A stretch of 64,000 nt of DNA from GCA-2862585 sp965661345 (GCA_965661345.1 CBFIDK010000003.1:106424-170423); one strand, 5' to 3'; positions 52,305-62,921 are shown, counted from the first letter of the stretch. Program-made: numbers and translations. The notes: a model not told the origin generated them from the sequence alone.

Positions 52305-55300
52305 ATGCCCAAATTTTTATACTTATTTCTATCATTTTTCCTCTTTAATTCCTATTCTTTTGGACAAAAGAGCTGGGTAAACGACATCCATAATGAGGAT
52401 AAAACATTGTATGAAGTTCAAGAAAGTTTTGAAAGCTATTGGGAAAATAAAACCATTGGAAAAGGTAAGGGTTGGAAGCCTTTCAAACGCAGAGAAGCTT
52501 TTATGGAGCCAAGGGTATATCCTGACGGAATCTTTCCTTACAGCAAACTGTATGAAGAGTACAACAAACTTAAAAACCAACCTAAAAGTTTAAATCAGGA
52601 AAATATAGAAGCCGATTGGCAAGCGTATGGACCTACTAGTGTTCCTTATCAAAACAATGGCACCAAAAGAGGTGTAGGTAGAATTAACATTGTTGAGTTT
52701 AACCCTAATGATCCTAACTTAATATGGGTTGGTTCCCCAAGTGGAGGACTTTGGCAATCTTCTGATGGCGGTGAAAGTTGGACCAGTAATAATGATTTGT
52801 TACCTAACTTAGGGGTTTCTGATATTGCAATAGATCCTACAAATCCGAGCATCATGTATATCTTAACAGGTGACAGAGATGCAGACGACACCTATGCCTA
52901 TGGACTTTTGAAATCAACCGATGGAGGACAAAGTTGGAATACCACTGGACTTTCTTTTAATTTGAATAACGCTTACAGAGGAAATAGAATCCTTATCAAC
53001 CCCAACAACACAAACATTCTACTAGTTTCTACACGAAAGTCTGGCTATGGAGAAATATATCGTTCTATAGATGCTGGAGAAAACTGGGATATGGTTTTAC
53101 AAGGACCAAACTTTATTTCAATGGAGTTCAATGTCTCAAACCCAAACATAGTTTATGCCGTTACTACTGGTACTAGTAAATTCTACAAATCAAATGATAA
53201 TGGATTAAACTGGGATAATGTTACTAATGATGTCGGCTTACCAAACTCAGGAAATAACAGAGGGATAATTGGTGTTACTGAAGCTAACCCAAATGTAGTT
53301 TATGTTCTTTACAGCTCAAATGACGACGGTTTTGGTGGACTTTACAAATCCGAAGATGGAGGTTTTAATTTTACATTACAATCTGAAACACCAAATATAT
53401 TAAGTTGGGAAACCGATGGTAGTGGCGAAGGTGGTCAAGGCTGGTATGACCTAGCACTAGCCGTTTCACCTACTAATGAAGACTTGGTATTTGCTGGGGG
53501 TGTTAATATATGGAAAGCGTTTGACGGAGGACAATATTGGGAAATTAGCTCTCATTGGTTTGGGGGTGACGGAGTAGAATACGCTCATGCCGATCAACAT
53601 ATTTTAAAATATAATAAAGCTACTGGAGTACTTTATGCGGGTAATGATGGAGGACTTTACAAATCAGAAAATAATGGTGAAAACTGGACTGATATAAGTG
53701 ACGACCTACAAATCACACAGTTTTACAAAATTGGAATATCACAAACCGACTATGGCCTTTTGTTAGGTGGCACACAAGATAATGGCACCCTTAGGTGTAA
53801 TTCTCAAAACGATTGGGATGCAGTTAGAGGTGGTGACGGTATGGAATGTGCCATTGATCCCAACGATCCTACAAGAATGTATTCGTCAGTATATTATGGT
53901 GCAATTTCTATTTCTACAAATGGAGGTCAAAATTGGGATGATATAGCTCCGGATTCTGATGGTGCTTGGGTAACACCATACCAAATTGATCAGAATAACC
54001 CAAATAGAATAGTGGCAGGCTACAATGTAGTGTATGAAAGTTTAGATTATGGTCAAACATGGGATTCTATTTCTAACACCTTTAATGGTTCAGAAAATAT
54101 TGATGTTATTTGTTTATCACCTTCAAATGATGATGTGATATACATAGGTGAAGGCGAAGATGTATTTAAAACAATTGATGGAGGTGAAAACTGGTATAAT
54201 ATTAGTTCAGGGCTTCCAAGTAAAACAGTTACTTATATCGCTGTTCATCCAGAAGATTCAGATAAAATATGGGCCACATTCTCTGGTTATTCAGAAGGTG
54301 AAAAAGTCTATTATTCTACAAATGGAGGGAACGATTGGTTAAATATTTCTGAAGATTTACCAAACTTACCAGCAAATACAATTTTGTTTTACGCTCCAAA
54401 CGAAACCCTATTTTTAGGAACAGACATTGGAGTATTTTATAAAGATTCATCAATGACTAACTGGGAAACCTTCAATCAAGGGCTACCAAATGTTATTGTC
54501 AGTGAATTAGAATACCATACGAGTTCGAATAAACTGTTTGCAGGAACATATGGAAGAGGCGTTTGGGTTACTTCTTTGCCTCCTACCTCAGCGCCTATTG
54601 CTTCATTTAACTATAATTCAATAAACGAATGCGCGGGTATAGTATCATTTAATAACAACTCATCAAATACTGTTGACTTAGAATGGAATTTTGGTGATGG
54701 GAATTTTTCAACTGAAAATTTTGCAACGCATCAATATTCAACAAGTGGAAGCTATACTGTGGAATTAATTGTTTCTAATAACTTAGGAAGTGACACTATT
54801 TCCCAAGAGATTATCGTTGATCTTATTGAACCTCCAACAGCACCGTCAACTGTAAACTGCAACCCTACAAGTGTTACTCTAGTTGCCACTAACAATGATT
54901 TACAAACTAATATAAATTGGTACGATGCGCCTCAAAATGGCAATCTTCTGCATGTTGGCAACAGCTATACCACAGACGTACTAAATTCTACTACAACTTT
55001 TTACATTGAATCTGCTTCCGTATCTGATTCAGGTCAAGTTGGAGAAACTTTTCACTCAGGAAACTCTGACTATAGCGGTTCTTCTTCTAGCGTTGGCGCA
55101 TTGGAGTTTGATGCTAATCAAGGCTTTATTCTTGAGTCTATAGATGTATTTACAAATTTAGCTGGAGAGCGAAAAATTGTACTTTTTGATAATGAAGGTA
55201 ATGTTGTAGATGAACATACTGAATACGTACCAGTAAGTGATAATATAGCCCACACCATTGTGCTAAACTTTCAGATTAATGCGGGCAACGGCTATCGATT

Positions 55301-56465
55301 AACTACTGATAATGACTTAAGCATTGCTAATTTCGGAGGCGAAAACCCTCAACTAAAAAGAACAAGTTCTGACGAATTAAATTTCCCTTACAACTTCAAT
55401 AATATTGTGTCAATTAATGGGTCTTACTGGTATGGAAACGGAGGAAGTTTTATGACCGATTACTATTATTATTTTTACAACTGGAAGGTCAAAACATTCT
55501 GTTCAAGTGCCAGAACTGCAGTTGAAGTTCACATCGGTAGTGAGGAAATATTATCCTTAGACATTACAAACAATTGCCCTTATGATAGCCTAGTGTTAAA
55601 TGCCAGTGGAAACTTTGATTTATTTGAATGGAATAATTTATCTACTAATCAATCATTAACTGTATTTGAACCAGGCACATATTCTGTAACAGCCTACGAC
55701 TCTGCTGGCTGTGTGTCTTCCTCAAGCATTACAATTCCTTCCATTAACTCATTTGAAATCACTTCTAACGAAGTTTTATGTGATGGGTCAAGTATTTATT
55801 TACAATCTATAATTGGATTAGAATCGTACCTCTGGAATACTGGTGAAACCCAAAGTGTAATTTCAGTAAATTCAGCCGGAACCTATTCTGTAACTGCCGA
55901 AGATGAAAACGGTTGTGTGTTATTTAACGAAATCACGATTGAATCAACTGTTCCAAACCAAATTAATATTGAATATGATTTGGATTCACTGGTAATATGT
56001 AGAGGAAGTGATATAGGTTTTAACGTTTCTTCAGATTTTTACTTCATGAATGTGGTCTGGGATAATATCAACTTAGGCAATGAATATTCCCAAACATTTA
56101 TTCTAAACGGATTACAAGAAGTAACCGTTGCTGGTATTGATGAAAATGGGTGCATCACTGTTGACACGCTGTTATTAACCGTCATAGATTGTGAAAATTC
56201 CATTGATGAATTCTTTACCAACACTCAACTGTATCCTAATCCAAATGATGGTAAATTTACTCTTCAACATCAATCCACTAAGGAGGAAATTAACATGATT
56301 AGAATTATTGATTTTCAAAGCCGTTTAATTGAACAACGAGCCGTTAACTATGATAATGGGATTTTAGTAGAACACTTTGATTTATCCAACTTAAGTAAAG
56401 GACTCTACCTTATTGAACTAACATCTTCATATGGAAGAAGTGTTAAAAAAGTCGTAATAGAATAA
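52305..56465 (+). CDS. Giant secreted BNR/sortilin-type protein, T9SS
   Basis: A 1386-residue protein with signal peptide MPKFLYLFLSFFLFNSYSFGQ. Residues about 95-760 form one or two sortilin/VPS10-like beta-propellers with many Asp-box repeats (SSDGGESWT, STDGGQSWN, SIDAGENWD, SEDGGFNFT, TNGGQNWDD). A PKD domain follows (about 765-850, WNFGDGNFST). Then come a linker, a beta-sandwich with YWYGNGGSFMTDYYYYFYNWK (about 900-1070), Ig-like strands, and a T9SS type A sorting domain at the end (LYPNPNDGKFTLQHQ, GLYLIELTSSYGRSVKKVVIE). It is a cell-surface or secreted binding protein; some such proteins act as glycosidases, but no catalytic residues can be named. Confidence 0.85.
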   Translation: MPKFLYLFLSFFLFNSYSFGQKSWVNDIHNEDKTLYEVQESFESYWENKTIGKGKGWKPFKRREAFMEPRVYPDGIFPYSKLYEEYNKLKNQPKSLNQENIEADWQAYGPTSVPYQNNGTKRGVGRINIVEFNPNDPNLIWVGSPSGGLWQSSDGGESWTSNNDLLPNLGVSDIAIDPTNPSIMYILTGDRDADDTYAYGLLKSTDGGQSWNTTGLSFNLNNAYRGNRILINPNNTNILLVSTRKSGYGEIYRSIDAGENWDMVLQGPNFISMEFNVSNPNIVYAVTTGTSKFYKSNDNGLNWDNVTNDVGLPNSGNNRGIIGVTEANPNVVYVLYSSNDDGFGGLYKSEDGGFNFTLQSETPNILSWETDGSGEGGQGWYDLALAVSPTNEDLVFAGGVNIWKAFDGGQYWEISSHWFGGDGVEYAHADQHILKYNKATGVLYAGNDGGLYKSENNGENWTDISDDLQITQFYKIGISQTDYGLLLGGTQDNGTLRCNSQNDWDAVRGGDGMECAIDPNDPTRMYSSVYYGAISISTNGGQNWDDIAPDSDGAWVTPYQIDQNNPNRIVAGYNVVYESLDYGQTWDSISNTFNGSENIDVICLSPSNDDVIYIGEGEDVFKTIDGGENWYNISSGLPSKTVTYIAVHPEDSDKIWATFSGYSEGEKVYYSTNGGNDWLNISEDLPNLPANTILFYAPNETLFLGTDIGVFYKDSSMTNWETFNQGLPNVIVSELEYHTSSNKLFAGTYGRGVWVTSLPPTSAPIASFNYNSINECAGIVSFNNNSSNTVDLEWNFGDGNFSTENFATHQYSTSGSYTVELIVSNNLGSDTISQEIIVDLIEPPTAPSTVNCNPTSVTLVATNNDLQTNINWYDAPQNGNLLHVGNSYTTDVLNSTTTFYIESASVSDSGQVGETFHSGNSDYSGSSSSVGALEFDANQGFILESIDVFTNLAGERKIVLFDNEGNVVDEHTEYVPVSDNIAHTIVLNFQINAGNGYRLTTDNDLSIANFGGENPQLKRTSSDELNFPYNFNNIVSINGSYWYGNGGSFMTDYYYYFYNWKVKTFCSSARTAVEVHIGSEEILSLDITNNCPYDSLVLNASGNFDLFEWNNLSTNQSLTVFEPGTYSVTAYDSAGCVSSSSITIPSINSFEITSNEVLCDGSSIYLQSIIGLESYLWNTGETQSVISVNSAGTYSVTAEDENGCVLFNEITIESTVPNQINIEYDLDSLVICRGSDIGFNVSSDFYFMNVVWDNINLGNEYSQTFILNGLQEVTVAGIDENGCITVDTLLLTVIDCENSIDEFFTNTQLYPNPNDGKFTLQHQSTKEEINMIRIIDFQSRLIEQRAVNYDNGILVEHFDLSNLSKGLYLIELTSSYGRSVKKVVIE

Positions 56466-56467
56466 GT

Positions 56468-57868
56468 TTAAACAAACATTTTTTTAGGGTTAAGAATACC
56501 CTTAGGATCAAATAAATTCTTAATTCCTTTTTGTAGGTTAAGGTTCTCTTTTGTAAAGGCTATATCCATATAACTTTTTTGGACAAGACCTATACCATGC
56601 TCTCCACTGATGGTTCCGCCTAATTTTACAGTTAACTCAAACACTTCTCTAATCCCTTTGTGCAAATCGTTATTCCAGGCTTCATCACTCATATTACCCT
56701 TAATGATATTTATGTGTAAGTTACCATCGCCTGCATGCCCATAACATACGGAATCGAAGCCATGCTTTCGCCCAATTTCTTTAACTCCTTTTAGAAGTTT
56801 TGGCAATTCTGCTCTAGGAACAACAGTGTCTTCTTCTTTGTAAACACTATTACTTTTAACTGCCTCGCCTACTGCCCTTCTCATTTTCCAAAGTTGCTCT
56901 TTCTGAAGAGATGAATCAGCGAATAATATTTCTCCACAATCGAATTGCTCCATTACTTCTGTAATTCGCTCACAATCTTTAAACAATATATCCATGTCAT
57001 TACCATCTACCTCAACTAGAAGGTGAGCCTCAATATCATCATCTATTGAAATAGTACTATCCGTAAATTTTATTGTCCAATCCAAAGCCTCTCTTTCCAT
57101 AAATTCCAAAGCGGATGGTGTAATACCTGCTCTAAACACCGCCGAAACTGCTTCACAAGCCTTTTCAGCAGAACGAAAAGGAACTAAAAGCGTAAGGTCT
57201 TGTGTTGGGTGAGGAATAAGTTTAAAGACAATCTTTGTAATTACGCCCAAAGTGCCTTCACTACCTATCATTAACTGAGTAAGGTTATATCCTGTGGAGT
57301 TTTTTAAAACATTTGCACCGGTCCAAATAATTTCTCCAGATGGTAAAACGACTTCTAAATTTAAGACATAGTCTTTTGTAACTCCATATTTTAAGGCTTT
57401 TGGACCACCAGAGTTTTCAGCAAGATTACCTCCTAAAAAACTACTACCCTTGCTAGCAGGATCGGGAGGATAGAAAAGTCCTTTTTCTTTAACAGCATCT
57501 TTGAAAACTTGATTGATAACCCCTGGTTCAACGGTAGCTTGAAGATTTCTTTCATCAATTTCAATGATATTATTAAACTTTTCCATACTCAAAGCTACAC
57601 CTCCACAAACTGGCAATGAACCCCCACTAAGACCTGTTCTTGCTCCACAAGGAGTAACAGAAATATTGTGTGAATTGCAATAGGATAAAACCAATGAAAC
57701 TTCATCAGTAGTTGAAGGTTTGATTACCACTTCTGGCAAATAAACCAAATCCTCTGTCTCGTCATGAGAATAAATCCCCAAAGTATCTTTATCGAAATGA
57801 ACTGACTTTTCATCCAGAATGCTTTTGAAGTAGTCTAAGTGGGTTTGGGTAATCTTATTGAAATCCAT
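56468..57868 (-). CDS. FAD-linked oxidase, GlcD/D-lactate dehydrogenase type
   Basis: A 466-residue flavoenzyme from the ATG at 57868; a further upstream ATG adds 19 residues overlapping the divergent gene. The FAD_binding_4 domain (about 35-215) has TPCGARTGLSGGSLPVCGGVALSMEKFN, PPDPASKGSSFLGGNLAENSGGPKALKYG and MIGSEGTLGVITKI. The FAD-oxidase C domain (about 220-465) has CYGHAGDGNLHINI and ISGEHGIGLVQKSYM. Such enzymes oxidise D-lactate, glycolate or other 2-hydroxy acids and pass electrons to quinones. No GlcE/GlcF or Fe-S partner is adjacent. It converges with the BNR gene, two bases between the stops. Confidence 0.88.
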   Translation of the reverse strand: MDFNKITQTHLDYFKSILDEKSVHFDKDTLGIYSHDETEDLVYLPEVVIKPSTTDEVSLVLSYCNSHNISVTPCGARTGLSGGSLPVCGGVALSMEKFNNIIEIDERNLQATVEPGVINQVFKDAVKEKGLFYPPDPASKGSSFLGGNLAENSGGPKALKYGVTKDYVLNLEVVLPSGEIIWTGANVLKNSTGYNLTQLMIGSEGTLGVITKIVFKLIPHPTQDLTLLVPFRSAEKACEAVSAVFRAGITPSALEFMEREALDWTIKFTDSTISIDDDIEAHLLVEVDGNDMDILFKDCERITEVMEQFDCGEILFADSSLQKEQLWKMRRAVGEAVKSNSVYKEEDTVVPRAELPKLLKGVKEIGRKHGFDSVCYGHAGDGNLHINIIKGNMSDEAWNNDLHKGIREVFELTVKLGGTISGEHGIGLVQKSYMDIAFTKENLNLQKGIKNLFDPKGILNPKKMFV

Positions 57869-57923
57869 CAAAATTGTTTTGGTAAAAATAAGTAAATTCG
57901 CTAATCTATAAAAATAGCTATTC

Positions 57924-60080
57924 ATGAGAAAAATATATTTATTAAGTCTTATCGTTTTACCTTTTTTCTTATTTGCTCAAAAGAAAGAAATAACTCTTGA
58001 AAACATCTGGAAAAATTATGACTTCTACCCAAAATCAGTAAAGGGTTTTAAGTCAATGAATAATGGCAACTATTACAGTAAAATTGATACTAAAGAAGAT
58101 TTAACAGAAATTAATAAATACAGTTTTAAAACAGGTAAAAAAGTCCGTAAAATTATTGACTCAAAAGGCATTGAGTTTAGTATTAATAACTATACTTTTT
58201 CTGATGACGAAAACAAAATAATTTTTGCTACAGAAACTGAAGGAATTTACCGTTACAGTTCAAGATCTAAGTACTTTATTTATGATTTACTGACAAAGAA
58301 AATAGATACATTACATACAGAAAAAGTAATGTATGCCACATTTTCACCTAAAGGAGATAAAATTGCTTTCGTCTTAGAGAATAATCTTTATGTAAAAGAC
58401 CTAGTATCCAAAACCATTTTACCATTAACATTCGATGGTGAAATCAATAAAATAATTAACGGTGCATCTGACTGGGTTTACGAAGAAGAGTTCGCCTTAG
58501 TACAGGCCTTTGAATGGTCACCAGACGGCACACAATTAGCCTTTTATAAATTTGACGAAAGCAATGTTAAAGAGTTCTCTATGGGTATGTTTAACAGTAA
58601 ACTCTACCCTAGTCAAAATGAATTCAAATACCCCAAAGCAGGTGAAGAAAATTCAAAGGTTAGTATTCACATTTATAATTTTGACAATCAAGAGACAAGC
58701 AAAGTGTCTTTTGATAAAGAATACGAGTATTTACCAAGGATAGGCTGGACAAAAGATGAACGTATATTGTTCGTTTCAGCAATGAATAGACATCAAAATG
58801 AACTTGATTTTATTTTAGTTAATACAGCCAACAACAGTAATAGAGTTTTATTTACTGAAACTGATAAGTATTATGTTGATATTCACGATAATACCACATT
58901 TACCGAGGATAAAAATCACCTAATATGGACTTCTGAAAAAAGCGGTTTTAACCACATCTACATTATTGAGTTAGAAAGTGGTAATTGGCAACAAATTACA
59001 AATGGAAGTTGGGAAGTCACAAAATACCATGGAATGAATGCTGAAAGTAATCGTATTTTTTACACATCCAATGAAGATGGAACTATAAATAGAGGACTAT
59101 ACAGCATTAATACTGACGGAAGTGGTAAAATCAAATTATCATCAAAAACAGGCACTCATAGCAGTACCTTTAGTAATGGAATGAAATATTATTCCAACAC
59201 CTACTCCACTGCCGACACGCCACCCTACATAAGCTTACACAATAGTACAGGAAAAGAAATTAGAGTCTTAGAAGATAATGCTGACCTTCAAGTCAAAATG
59301 GATGAATATGAATTATCAAACAAAGAATTTTTTAGCTTTAACACTTCAGAAGATGTTAATCTTAATGGTTGGATGATAAAACCATTAGATTTCGATTCTT
59401 CAAAAAAATACCCAGTCTTTATGTTTCTATATGGAGGTCCGGGCTCTCAGCAAGTATTAAATTCTTGGGGCTGGTTCAATTATTTCTGGTATCAGCATTT
59501 AGTACAAAAAGGATACATAGTAGCATGTATTGATAATAGAGGAACTGGAGGAAGAGGTGCAGAGTTTAAAAAACTTACTTATCAGCAATTGGGAAAATAT
59601 GAAACTATTGATCAAATCGAAGCAAACAAATACCTAAGAAGTTTAGATTTCGTAGATGGTAATAGAATAGGAATTCAAGGATGGAGTTACGGCGGTTACC
59701 TTTCATCATTAGCCATTACCAAAGGAGCTGATGTCTTTAAAATGGCAATAGCGGTTGCCCCTGTTACAAACTGGAGATACTATGACAATATTTATACCGA
59801 AAGGTATATGCGAACACCTCAGGAAAATCCTGATGGGTACGATGATAATTCACCCATCAATCACGTTGATAAATTGAAAGGAAATTACCTTTTAATACAC
59901 GGGTCTGCCGATGACAATGTACACGTCCAGAATACTTATGAGATGGTTACTGCTCTAGTAAAAGCCAACAAACAATTTGATTTATTTATTTATCCTGACA
60001 AAAATCATGGTATTTATGGCGGTAACACTAGACTTCATCTCTATAAAAAAATGACGAATTTCATTGAGGATAATTTATAA
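57924..60080 (+). CDS. Dipeptidyl peptidase IV-like S9 peptidase
   Basis: A 718-residue exported serine peptidase (signal peptide MRKIYLLSLIVLPFFLFAQ). Propeller (about 35-455) carries the DPP-IV mark DWVYEEEFA with the Glu pair that grips the N-terminus of the substrate. The alpha/beta hydrolase domain holds GWSYGG (nucleophile Ser588), HGSADDNVH (Asp663) and NHGIYGG (His695). It cleaves X-Pro or X-Ala dipeptides from peptide ends. It is followed by a POT dipeptide/tripeptide transporter, so it likely feeds uptake; operon membership is inferred since 56 bases separate them. Confidence 0.93.
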   Translation: MRKIYLLSLIVLPFFLFAQKKEITLENIWKNYDFYPKSVKGFKSMNNGNYYSKIDTKEDLTEINKYSFKTGKKVRKIIDSKGIEFSINNYTFSDDENKIIFATETEGIYRYSSRSKYFIYDLLTKKIDTLHTEKVMYATFSPKGDKIAFVLENNLYVKDLVSKTILPLTFDGEINKIINGASDWVYEEEFALVQAFEWSPDGTQLAFYKFDESNVKEFSMGMFNSKLYPSQNEFKYPKAGEENSKVSIHIYNFDNQETSKVSFDKEYEYLPRIGWTKDERILFVSAMNRHQNELDFILVNTANNSNRVLFTETDKYYVDIHDNTTFTEDKNHLIWTSEKSGFNHIYIIELESGNWQQITNGSWEVTKYHGMNAESNRIFYTSNEDGTINRGLYSINTDGSGKIKLSSKTGTHSSTFSNGMKYYSNTYSTADTPPYISLHNSTGKEIRVLEDNADLQVKMDEYELSNKEFFSFNTSEDVNLNGWMIKPLDFDSSKKYPVFMFLYGGPGSQQVLNSWGWFNYFWYQHLVQKGYIVACIDNRGTGGRGAEFKKLTYQQLGKYETIDQIEANKYLRSLDFVDGNRIGIQGWSYGGYLSSLAITKGADVFKMAIAVAPVTNWRYYDNIYTERYMRTPQENPDGYDDNSPINHVDKLKGNYLLIHGSADDNVHVQNTYEMVTALVKANKQFDLFIYPDKNHGIYGGNTRLHLYKKMTNFIEDNL

Positions 60081-60136
60081 ACATAATATAATTGCTATAT
60101 TCGAAGTCAATTTTTTAATCTAAAAAAAAAGTTAAA

Positions 60137-61756
60137 ATGAGTCAACAAAATCAAGAAATTCTAGGACATCCTAAGGGGCTTTTCTACCTCTTTTTTGCTG
60201 AATTATGGGAACGTTTCTCATATTACGGAATGCGTGCACTATTAACCCTTTACATGGTTAATGAATTTTTCCTATACATCTCAGATGAAGCATACAGAGA
60301 ACAAGTTTCATTTGGAATTTTTGCAGCCTATGGCTCATTGGTTTATGCTACACCCGTTCTTGGTGGAATGATTGCCGATAAATACATTGGCTTTAAAAAA
60401 TCGATAATGCTTGGGGGTATTTTAATGGCGCTCGGGCATTTTTTTATGGCATTTTACTTCGAGTCCGATGTTTTGGGAATGGACGTAACGCTTGTAAACA
60501 ACTTCTTCTTTTATGCCGCTTTAGCTTTATTGATTGTAGGTAATGGCTTTTTCAAACCTAATATTTCTACAATGGTTGGTCGTTTATACCCTGAAGGAGA
60601 TTCAAGAAGAGATTCTGGCTTTACCATTTTCTACATGGGAATTAATGCAGGTGCATTCTTGGCACCACTTGTTTGCGGATGGTTAGGCTATGAGTATGGC
60701 TGGCACGTTGGTTTTGGCGCTGCCGGTATAGGGATGTTAGCAGGACTAGCCGTGTTTATGAGCGGCACAAGAGCTGGTGTATTTGGCGACAATGGTGACC
60801 AACCAACAGAATACAAAGACAGAAAAATGTATGGATTAAGAACCGATTACTTTTTCTATGTTGTGGCTTTAGCTATGGTGCCTATTTCGGCCTATTTAGT
60901 AAAAAACAATGCGCTTGAAGTTCTTGAAGGATTAAAATTACATTCTTCACTATTAACAGTACTAGGAGTTGTAATATTAGGAATCATCATTAAAAAGATG
61001 TTGGAATTATCTAGAATGGAAGTTTTTAGACTTGTTAGTGTTCTTGTACTTACTTTACTAATTACTGTTTTTTGGTCTTTCTTTGAATTAGCAGGGACTG
61101 CAATTACACTATTTGCTGAAAGAAACGTGAACTTGACTCTACTAAACGCTTCTCAAACAAATGCTATTAATCCAGGTTATATAATTTTTCTTGCCATACC
61201 TTTTTCAATGATGTGGGTGTATTTATCCAAAACACAAAGAAACCCCATAACACCTATAAAGTTTGCTTTAGGTATTTTACAACTGGGTTTAGGATTTTTA
61301 GTTTTCGCCATGAGTGCTCAATTTATGGATGCAGATGGACGTACGCCTTTCATGTTCTTGATGATAGGCTACTTACTACTAACCACGGGAGAACTGTTCA
61401 TCTCTCCAATTGGTCTTTCTAAAGTAACTGAACTATCACCAAAAAGCATGACTGCTTTTATGATGGGAGTTTACTTTTTATCATCATCATATGCACACTA
61501 CATTTCTGGAGCTATTGCTAATCTAACAACTTCCACAGAAGCTGGATCTGCCCCAGAAGCAGGTTTTATGACAAGTATGATTGAAAAAATTACAGGCTTT
61601 ACAAATGCGTATACTGACTCTAGTATAGAAGGCGTTCAATCGCTACTAAGCTATACTTCTGTTTTCACACAAGTAGGTATTGTGGCAATAGGAATAGCAA
61701 TTTTATCGTTTATAATATCACCAGTACTAAAAAAATGGATGCACGGCGTTCACTAA
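60137..61756 (+). CDS. POT family proton-coupled peptide transporter
   Basis: A 539-residue inner-membrane transporter of the DtpT/POT (MFS) family. The proton-coupling motif ELWERFSYYGMRALL opens transmembrane segment 1, and FYMGINAGAFLAPLVCGWLGY holds the PTR2 family signature. GELFISPIGLSKVTELSP is a further family mark. Twelve to fourteen helices are evident. It imports di- and tripeptides, matching the exported DPP-IV upstream and M1 aminopeptidase elsewhere in the window. Confidence 0.93.
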   Translation: MSQQNQEILGHPKGLFYLFFAELWERFSYYGMRALLTLYMVNEFFLYISDEAYREQVSFGIFAAYGSLVYATPVLGGMIADKYIGFKKSIMLGGILMALGHFFMAFYFESDVLGMDVTLVNNFFFYAALALLIVGNGFFKPNISTMVGRLYPEGDSRRDSGFTIFYMGINAGAFLAPLVCGWLGYEYGWHVGFGAAGIGMLAGLAVFMSGTRAGVFGDNGDQPTEYKDRKMYGLRTDYFFYVVALAMVPISAYLVKNNALEVLEGLKLHSSLLTVLGVVILGIIIKKMLELSRMEVFRLVSVLVLTLLITVFWSFFELAGTAITLFAERNVNLTLLNASQTNAINPGYIIFLAIPFSMMWVYLSKTQRNPITPIKFALGILQLGLGFLVFAMSAQFMDADGRTPFMFLMIGYLLLTTGELFISPIGLSKVTELSPKSMTAFMMGVYFLSSSYAHYISGAIANLTTSTEAGSAPEAGFMTSMIEKITGFTNAYTDSSIEGVQSLLSYTSVFTQVGIVAIGIAILSFIISPVLKKWMHGVH

Positions 61757-61766
61757 AACAAAAAAA

Positions 61767-62237
61767 ATGAAAAATATATTTATTATTTACAGCTTTTTAA
61801 TCTGCACATTATCTCTTTCAGCTCAAGAAAAAAACGACGGATGGTTTATAAGCTTCGATGAAGCAGCTGAAATATCTATGAAAACTAACAAACCTATTTT
61901 GGCTAATTTTACCGGTAGTGATTGGTGTGGTTGGTGTATAAAGCTTCATAAAGAAGTATTTAGCACGCCATCATTTAAAAAATGGGCAAAGGAAAATGTT
62001 GTTTTGTTAGAGCTTGATTACCCTAGACGAGTCGAGCAATCAGAAGAAATTAAAAAGCAAAACAGAGAACTACAACAGTTCTTCAAAGTAAGAGGATACC
62101 CAACATTACATATGTTTTCTGTTGGTGTAGCTGATGGAAAAACCCAAATTACTTCTTTAGGAAAAACAGGTTATATAGCTGGAGGTCCAACACCTTGGAT
62201 AGCCAATGCAAACAATATGTTAAACACTAAAAAATGA
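61767..62237 (+). CDS. Exported thioredoxin-fold protein (WCGWC)
   Basis: A 156-residue exported protein (signal peptide MKNIFIIYSFLICTLSLSAQ) with a thioredoxin fold of the DUF255/thioredoxin_7 type. GSDWCGWCIKLHKEVF carries the active pair Cys54-Cys57. The cis-Pro segment VRGYPTLHMF follows at about 115. It likely reduces or repairs disulfides in the periplasm, or matures cytochromes. It overlaps the next gene by four bases (ATGA) and begins ten bases after the transporter. Confidence 0.85.
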   Translation: MKNIFIIYSFLICTLSLSAQEKNDGWFISFDEAAEISMKTNKPILANFTGSDWCGWCIKLHKEVFSTPSFKKWAKENVVLLELDYPRRVEQSEEIKKQNRELQQFFKVRGYPTLHMFSVGVADGKTQITSLGKTGYIAGGPTPWIANANNMLNTKK

Positions 62238-62794
62238 AACAAATAATTACCACTTTAATGGTCATCATTTTGCCATTTGCAGTAATTTCATGTAACGAAA
62301 AAGAGAGCAAACCCAAAAAGAAAAAGACCAACCTTCAACAAGTCATTAAATCTAATAACTCTTATTCTTCAGTCAACTGGATTTCACTTGAAGAACTTGA
62401 AAAGAAAGTACAAACGGATCCTCGTAAAGTTATCTTCTTATTCACCAAAAAAGGATGTCCATACTGTCAAGAAATGAAGGAAACTACTCTTCAAGATGTA
62501 GAAGTTATTAAATTAATTAATGACAATTACTACGCCGTAATGCTAGATGGAAAGACTAAAGATCCCATCACTTTTAAAGGCGTAACTTATGTAAATGATG
62601 CCTCAATCGAGGAAGATCCTAAATCAACTTGGAGACACAATTTATTTGCGGAATTAGTTGAACCCTATAATGGAGGTTATTACTGGCCAACTACAGTAGT
62701 TTTAGATTCGAAACTAGAAAAAGTAAGAAGCTTCCCAGGGCTACAAAAGCCTGCACAGTTCAAAAGACTCTTGATGAATTACATTAAAAAGTAA
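62234..62794 (+). CDS. Thioredoxin-like lipoprotein (CPYC)
   Basis: A 186-residue lipoprotein (MKQIITTLMVIILPFAVISC, Cys20) with a basic linker (KKKKTN) and a thioredoxin-like domain of the thioredoxin_7/SoxW type. LFTKKGCPYCQEMKETTL has the glutaredoxin-like pair Cys75-Cys78, and YYWPTTVVLDSKLEKV supplies the cis-Pro. It overlaps the preceding soluble thioredoxin by four bases, so the two form a translationally coupled soluble/anchored redox pair. A strong terminator follows. Confidence 0.82.
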   Translation: MKQIITTLMVIILPFAVISCNEKESKPKKKKTNLQQVIKSNNSYSSVNWISLEELEKKVQTDPRKVIFLFTKKGCPYCQEMKETTLQDVEVIKLINDNYYAVMLDGKTKDPITFKGVTYVNDASIEEDPKSTWRHNLFAELVEPYNGGYYWPTTVVLDSKLEKVRSFPGLQKPAQFKRLLMNYIKK

Positions 62795-62810
62795 GATGAT
62801 TTAAAAACAC

Positions 62811-62845
62811 AAAAAAAGGTCTTGTAAAAACAAGACCTTTTTTTT
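62811..62845 (+). terminator. Terminator after thioredoxin-like lipoprotein gene
   Basis: Perfect 14-bp inverted repeat (arms 62811-62824 and 62831-62844, six-base loop) with seven pairs of A-T at the base, ending in a run of eight Ts. Because of its A and T runs it may also end the tRNA transcript read from the other strand. Confidence 0.9.
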
Positions 62846-62846
62846 G

Positions 62847-62921
<75 letters not shown>

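Noticed and set aside
56463..56478. Palindromic GTTTAAAC between two convergent genes as a terminator.
   Set aside because: It has only eight AT-dominated bases, no loop and no U-tract.
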